From Streptomyces sp. MUM 2J (GTDB lineage Bacteria; Actinomycetota; Actinomycetes; Streptomycetales; Streptomycetaceae), in assembly GCF_022414535.1 (NCBI RefSeq), contig NZ_JADWYM010000004.1, positions 62,001 to 126,000 on the forward strand: a DNA stretch of 64,000 nt, written 5' to 3'. Of this stretch, positions 60,341 through 64,000 are shown one piece after another. The translations under genes and the position numbers were made by a program. The notes under the pieces are model-generated. The model did not search any database. It was not told the origin of the DNA and saw nothing but the letters and a program-made list of their open reading frames with translations. Every line of letters begins with the position of its first letter. The stretch's first letter is position 1.

Positions 60341-61345
60341 GTGCCAAAGCTGACCCGCGCCGACGCCCTCGCGGCCGTGCGCAACCCGCTCTCCTTCATC
60401 GCCGCACGCTGGACGCCCGCTCCCCGGACGGTCCGGCGGGCTGCCCTGTCCTCCGTCGTGATGTCGGTGGTCATCGTGGTGACCGGCGGTGCCGTCCGGC
60501 TGACCGGCTCCGGTCTGGGCTGCCCGACCTGGCCCAAGTGCACCGGCGACTCGCTCACCGCGACCAGTGCGATGGGCCTGCACGGCGCCATCGAGTTCGG
60601 CAACCGGATGCTGACGTACGTACTGTGCGCTGCGGTCGGCTGGGCGATCGTGGCGGCGCGTGCGCAGAAGCCGTGGCGGCGTGGCCTGACCCGGCTGGGC
60701 TGGGCGCAGTTCTGGGTCGTGATGAGCAACGCCGTCCTCGGCGGCATCGTCGTGCTGGTCGGCCTGAACCCGTACACGGTCGCCGCCCACTTCGTCGCGA
60801 CGACCGCGCTGATCACGGTCGCCGTGGTGATGTGGCAGCGCGCCGGGGAGGGCGACGCCGCCCCCCGGCCGCTGGTCGGCCGGTCCGTCGTGCAGCTGGT
60901 GTGGTTCCTGGTGGCGGCCGGCTCGCTGCTGATCCTGGCCGGCACCGTGGTCACCGGTGCCGGCCCCCACGCGGGCGACTCCAGCGAGGTGGCGCGGATC
61001 CCCGTCGACTGGGAGGCGGTAGCCAAGCTGCACGCGGTCCTGGCCTGGATCGTGGTGACGCTGACGTTCGCCCTGTGGTTCGTCCTCAAGGCGGTCGACG
61101 CGCCGAAGGGGCCGCTGGACCGGACCCGTGAGCTGTTCGTCGTGCTGCTGGGCCAGGGCGTCATCGGCTACGTGCAGTACTTCACGCATCTGCCCGAGGC
61201 CCTGGTCGCCCTGCACATGCTCGGCTCGGCCCTGATGTGGATCTGGGTGCTGCGGCTGCTGCTGTCGCTGCGGGAGCGCCCGGAGACCGCGAAGGCCGAC
61301 CTGCCGGGTCCGGCGGCGGAGACGGCTCCCCTGACGAGCGCATGA
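60341..61345 (+). CDS. ctaA: Heme A synthase CtaA
   Basis: This eight-helix membrane enzyme oxidises the C8 methyl of heme O to make heme A for cytochrome aa3 oxidase. From GTG 60341 it has 334 residues. Heme-ligand His residues lie in the helix pairs MGLHGAIEFGNRMLTYV / TVAAHFVAT and VAKLHAVLAWIVV / ALVALHMLGSALMWIW. The conserved loop GLGCPTWPKCTG has the Cys pair. The start is uncertain: a TACGAT box 7 bases before GTG 60341 suggests a leaderless message, but ATG 60332 and GTG 60290 are also in frame. Confidence 0.94.
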   Translation: MPKLTRADALAAVRNPLSFIAARWTPAPRTVRRAALSSVVMSVVIVVTGGAVRLTGSGLGCPTWPKCTGDSLTATSAMGLHGAIEFGNRMLTYVLCAAVGWAIVAARAQKPWRRGLTRLGWAQFWVVMSNAVLGGIVVLVGLNPYTVAAHFVATTALITVAVVMWQRAGEGDAAPRPLVGRSVVQLVWFLVAAGSLLILAGTVVTGAGPHAGDSSEVARIPVDWEAVAKLHAVLAWIVVTLTFALWFVLKAVDAPKGPLDRTRELFVVLLGQGVIGYVQYFTHLPEALVALHMLGSALMWIWVLRLLLSLRERPETAKADLPGPAAETAPLTSA

Positions 61346-61376
61346 GGCCGGGACCGCCCGGCGGCCCCGCGGCGGC

Positions 61377-62483
61377 TCAGCCCAGGCGGTAGACGCGGCG
61401 GGCGTTCCCCGCCGCGATCATCCCCGCCACCCGCTGCGCGTCCGCCAGCGACCACGCTCCCTCGGCCGCCCAGGTCCCCAGCACCCGGCCGAGGGCCTCG
61501 CGGAACAGCCGCGCCCCGACCACGTGCAGCTCGGGCAGGCCCTGCGCACCACTGGAGAAGAGGATCTTCCCGAAGGGGGCCAGCTCCAGGATCTCGGCGA
61601 GGACGGTCGCAGCCCGCGCGCCGGTGCGGACCAGGGCGGCACCGGAGTCGACGTAGACGTGCGGGAAGACACCGGCGAGATGGGCGGCGTGCCGGTGGTA
61701 GGGGTAGCCGTGCAGCAGGACCAGGTCGGTGCCCAGTCCGGCGGTGGCCCGCACGAAGCCGGTCAGCAGCACGGGATCCGTGCGGTCGATGCGCAGGCCC
61801 GGCTCCCCCAGTCCGGCGTGCAGCTGGATCGGCAGTCCCGAGGCGACCGCGCTCCACAGCAGGTGCCGCAGCAGCGCCGGGTCGCTCACCTCCCCGCCGA
61901 CCCGCCGCGCGGCCAGCCAGCGCTCCGCCGCGCCCCGCACCTCCCCCGGCCCCGGCGGCTCGGGGGCCAGTGCCAGGCCGTGGCGCAAGCCGGCCACGGA
62001 CGTGAAGGCGACGGCGTGGGCGGCGGCGGCGCGCACCGCCTCGGCCAGGTTGGCGAGGAAGGACTCCACGGTGCCGGAGGTGTCCGCGACCTGCTCGGCC
62101 AGGAGCTCCAGCCGTACGATCTCACGGGCGTCGGCGTCGGCCGCGGCGGCCAGCTCGGCGGGTCCGGTCAGGTCGCCTGGCAGCCCGGGGTCGACCAGAT
62201 AGGTGGTGATGCCGCTGCCGCGCAGCAGCCTGCGGCCCACCTCCAGGACCCCCATTTCCCGGCGCCGGGCGAGATAGCGGGCGGGTGGGCAGTGCGGCTC
62301 CAGGCCGAGCAGCGGGGGACACCAGCGGCGTACCGCGAAGCCCGTCTGCGTGTCGAAGAGGGTCGTACCGGCGGCGGGCGGCCCCTCGGTGCGGGCGAGC
62401 TGGGCCTCGAAGGTACCGAGGCCCAGGTCCGTTCTCAGTACGCCGTGGCAGTACTGGTCCACGAGGGACGGCGTCTCGATCAT
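61377..62483 (-). CDS. Amidohydrolase-related protein
   Basis: A TIM-barrel amidohydrolase-2-like protein of 368 residues. Recognisable pieces are SLVDQYCHGVL at the N-terminus (in place of the usual HxH), LPIQLHAGLGEPGLRID near 215-230, VLLHGYPYHRHAAHLAGVFPHVYVDSGAAL, and ILFSSGAQGLPEL near 305. The replacement of the first HxH by QYCH may mean altered metal binding. Similar domains are fused to glutamine-synthetase-like proteins in FluG. Function unknown. It is convergent with ctaA. Confidence 0.82.
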   Translation of the reverse strand: MIETPSLVDQYCHGVLRTDLGLGTFEAQLARTEGPPAAGTTLFDTQTGFAVRRWCPPLLGLEPHCPPARYLARRREMGVLEVGRRLLRGSGITTYLVDPGLPGDLTGPAELAAAADADAREIVRLELLAEQVADTSGTVESFLANLAEAVRAAAAHAVAFTSVAGLRHGLALAPEPPGPGEVRGAAERWLAARRVGGEVSDPALLRHLLWSAVASGLPIQLHAGLGEPGLRIDRTDPVLLTGFVRATAGLGTDLVLLHGYPYHRHAAHLAGVFPHVYVDSGAALVRTGARAATVLAEILELAPFGKILFSSGAQGLPELHVVGARLFREALGRVLGTWAAEGAWSLADAQRVAGMIAAGNARRVYRLG

Positions 62484-62563
62484 CCTGGCTCCCCGCAGGC
62501 GGACGTGGGCTGTGCGCTCTCACAGGTCCTAACGGGTGAACCGGGGGTCAGGTGATGGGCGGC

Positions 62564-62884
62564 TCAGCCGCCGATCTGCATGCCCGCCATCCGCTTCCAC
62601 TCGTACGCGCCCGTCCTCACCTTCGCCGCGAACTCACCGTCGAACGCCTCGTGCACGGTGATCCCGGACTTCTGGACGGCCTGCTCCGCGATCGCGTACG
62701 ACGGGGCCACCAGGTCGCCCCAGCCGCCGTCCTCGCCCACGAGGACGATGCGGGCACCGCGCTCGCCGATGTAGGCCACCTGGCCCTCGGCGCCGCCGTG
62801 CGCCCTGGAGAAGGCACCGATCCGCCGGGCGAGCTTCGCCACCGTGCGCTCGGCCTTCGCGTCAACCTGCTGCGTGTCTGCCAT
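62564..62884 (-). CDS. Conserved small actinobacterial protein
   Basis: A soluble alpha/beta protein of 106 residues, no assigned function. It reads MADTQQVDAKAERTVAKLARR, then strands QVAYIGERGARIVLVGEDGGWGDLVAPSYAIAEQAV, ending EWKRMAGMQIGG. ATG at 62884 is the natural start. It lies near the heme A genes in Streptomyces, but the sequence offers no link to heme. Confidence 0.82.
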   Translation of the reverse strand: MADTQQVDAKAERTVAKLARRIGAFSRAHGGAEGQVAYIGERGARIVLVGEDGGWGDLVAPSYAIAEQAVQKSGITVHEAFDGEFAAKVRTGAYEWKRMAGMQIGG

Positions 62885-63037
62885 GGCCAGGATGCTACCG
62901 ACGGGTAGATGGAACGGCGACGGGCGGGGTGCGTGGCCTTGACCACGTACCCGCCCCGGGCGGCCCACCCGCAGGGCCCCGCGCCGTCGCCGGTACGGGT
63001 CGGCCGGCGGCCGAAGAGCCCTCCCGGCCGATTGCCG

Positions 63038-63988
63038 CTAGCGCAGGAACGGGTCCACGGCGATCGCCACGAACAGCAGCGACACGTAGGTGATGGACCA
63101 GTGGAACAGCCGCATCTCCTTCAGCTTCGCGCCCGTCACCTCGGCCTTCGCCCGGTTCTGCAGCGCGTGCGCCTCCCACAGCCACCAGCCGCCCGCGGTC
63201 AGGGCCACCGCCGTGTAGAACCAGCCGGTGTAGCCGAGCGGGGTGAGCATCAGCGACACGGCGACCATGACCCAGCTGTAGAGCACGATCTGCCGGGCGA
63301 CGGTCTTGTTGGAGGCGACGACCGGCAGCATCGGCACGCCCACGCGTGCGTAGTCCTCCTTCACCTTCATGGACAGCGGCCAGTAGTGCGGCGGCGTCCA
63401 GAAGAAGATGACGAGGAAGAGGATGACGGGCGCCCAGGAGAGGGAGTCCTTCACGGCCGTCCAGCCGATCAGGACCGGCATGCAGCCCGCGATGCCGCCC
63501 CACACGATGTTCTGCGCGGTGCGGCGCTTGAGGATCATCGTGTAGACGACGACGTAGAACAGCAGGGCGCCGAGCGAGAGCCAGGCGCTGAGCCAGTTCA
63601 CGGTGAGGCCGAACAGCAGGGTGGAGCCGACCGCGAGGGTGATGCCGAAGGCGAGGCACTCGCGCGGGCTGACCATGCCGGTGACCAGGGGGCGCTGCGA
63701 GGTGCGGTCCATCATCGCGTCGATGTCGCGGTCGATGTACATGTTCAGCGCGTTGGCGCCGCCCGCGGAGAGGTAGCCGCCGACGCAGGTGAGCAGCACC
63801 AGCGTCAGGTCCGGCACGCCCTGCTGCGCGAGGAACATCACCGGAACGGTGGTGATCAGCAGCAGCTCGATGATCCGCGGCTTGGTCAGCGCCACGAATG
63901 CCTTCACACGGGCCCCGAACGGCCGACGACTCGGGCTCTGCCTCGTACCACGCTCTCCCACAGCCCGCGCGGCGTGGGAGGTGCCCAC
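63038..63988 (-). CDS. ctaB: Protoheme IX farnesyltransferase (heme O synthase) CtaB
   Basis: A UbiA-type prenyltransferase of about 316 residues with around nine membrane helices that farnesylates heme B to heme O, the substrate of CtaA. The first aspartate motif is [23 protein letters not shown] and the second region is [24 protein letters not shown] at 63988 is the first start visible, but the frame stays open to the window edge, so the true start could lie beyond base 64000. Confidence 0.93.
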   Translation of the reverse strand: MGTSHAARAVGERGTRQSPSRRPFGARVKAFVALTKPRIIELLLITTVPVMFLAQQGVPDLTLVLLTCVGGYLSAGGANALNMYIDRDIDAMMDRTSQRPLVTGMVSPRECLAFGITLAVGSTLLFGLTVNWLSAWLSLGALLFYVVVYTMILKRRTAQNIVWGGIAGCMPVLIGWTAVKDSLSWAPVILFLVIFFWTPPHYWPLSMKVKEDYARVGVPMLPVVASNKTVARQIVLYSWVMVAVSLMLTPLGYTGWFYTAVALTAGGWWLWEAHALQNRAKAEVTGAKLKEMRLFHWSITYVSLLFVAIAVDPFLR

Positions 63989-64000
63989 ACCCGCTGGACG

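Noticed and set aside
61347..61362. Hairpin GCCGGG-ACCG-CCCGGC after ctaA as terminator
   Set aside because: A 6-bp stem is too short to stand out at this GC content; it may still be functional but I cannot support it.

Overview
The window is a very GC-rich chromosomal segment in which almost every codon ends in G or C. The proteins, the gene order and the promoter style (many apparently leaderless starts, GTG starts, 4-base start/stop overlaps) all point to Streptomyces or a close relative. This is a core chromosomal region. The blocks cobalamin, ectoine, dap, SUF and heme A occur in this order in Streptomyces chromosomes.

Layout. (1) 1-13493: a cobalamin (B12) cluster in two plus-strand operons, cobN(partial)-chlID-cobO-cobB-cobI and cobM-cobL-cbiG/cobJ-cobH-cbiX-cobC, split by a minus-strand ZIP metal transporter. 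It mixes aerobic-type genes (CobN, chelatase ATPase) with anaerobic-type genes (CbiX, CbiG). (2) 13808-18617: an amidohydrolase, a secreted protein with an LAETG sortase signal, and a polar amino-acid ABC transporter with a clear promoter and palindrome. (3) 18618-19687: about 1 kb holding the decayed remains of a class V aminotransferase and the ect promoter region. (4) 19688-22864: ectABCD for ectoine and hydroxyectoine, closed by an 18-bp hairpin. (5) 22926-33467: mixed functions, including a class V aminotransferase, a FrnE-like thiol oxidoreductase, a ketoglutarate-semialdehyde dehydrogenase divergent from an IclR regulator, a secreted HAD phosphatase, a uronate dehydrogenase, a tandem TerD protein behind an ECF-type promoter, and a TetR regulator. 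(6) 33468-41137: a tRNA-like element, a Tat-exported PhoX-type phosphatase with a PHO box, a secreted nuclease and small conserved proteins. (7) 41138-50206: dapA and dapD bracket an apparently accessory interval with a ThiF/GNAT pair, an L7/L12-domain membrane protein, a deazaflavin-type reductase, an orphan gene, and a two-gene unit made of a small helical protein and a STAND NTPase with a TPR array. (8) 50304-51187: a TetR/SMR efflux pair with an operator. (9) 51560-58166: the complete actinobacterial SUF operon sufR-B-D-Rieske-C-S-U-PaaD. (10) 58503-63988: an ABC exporter pair, ctaA, an amidohydrolase, a small conserved protein and ctaB.

How the genes work together. The first block makes adenosylcobalamin. 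The ect block makes compatible solutes. The SUF operon makes Fe-S clusters under SufR and perhaps iron control. CtaA and CtaB make heme A for cytochrome oxidase. The dehydrogenase and uronate dehydrogenase fit an oxidative hexuronate route. The best candidates for something undescribed are the STAND/TPR unit with its small partner (46309-49011), the ThiF/GNAT pair (42402-44176), the apparently permuted tRNA-like element (about 33661-33772), and the 31-codon bridging ORF created by a duplicated gene end (59423-59518). All functional calls come from reading the sequence. No database search was run.
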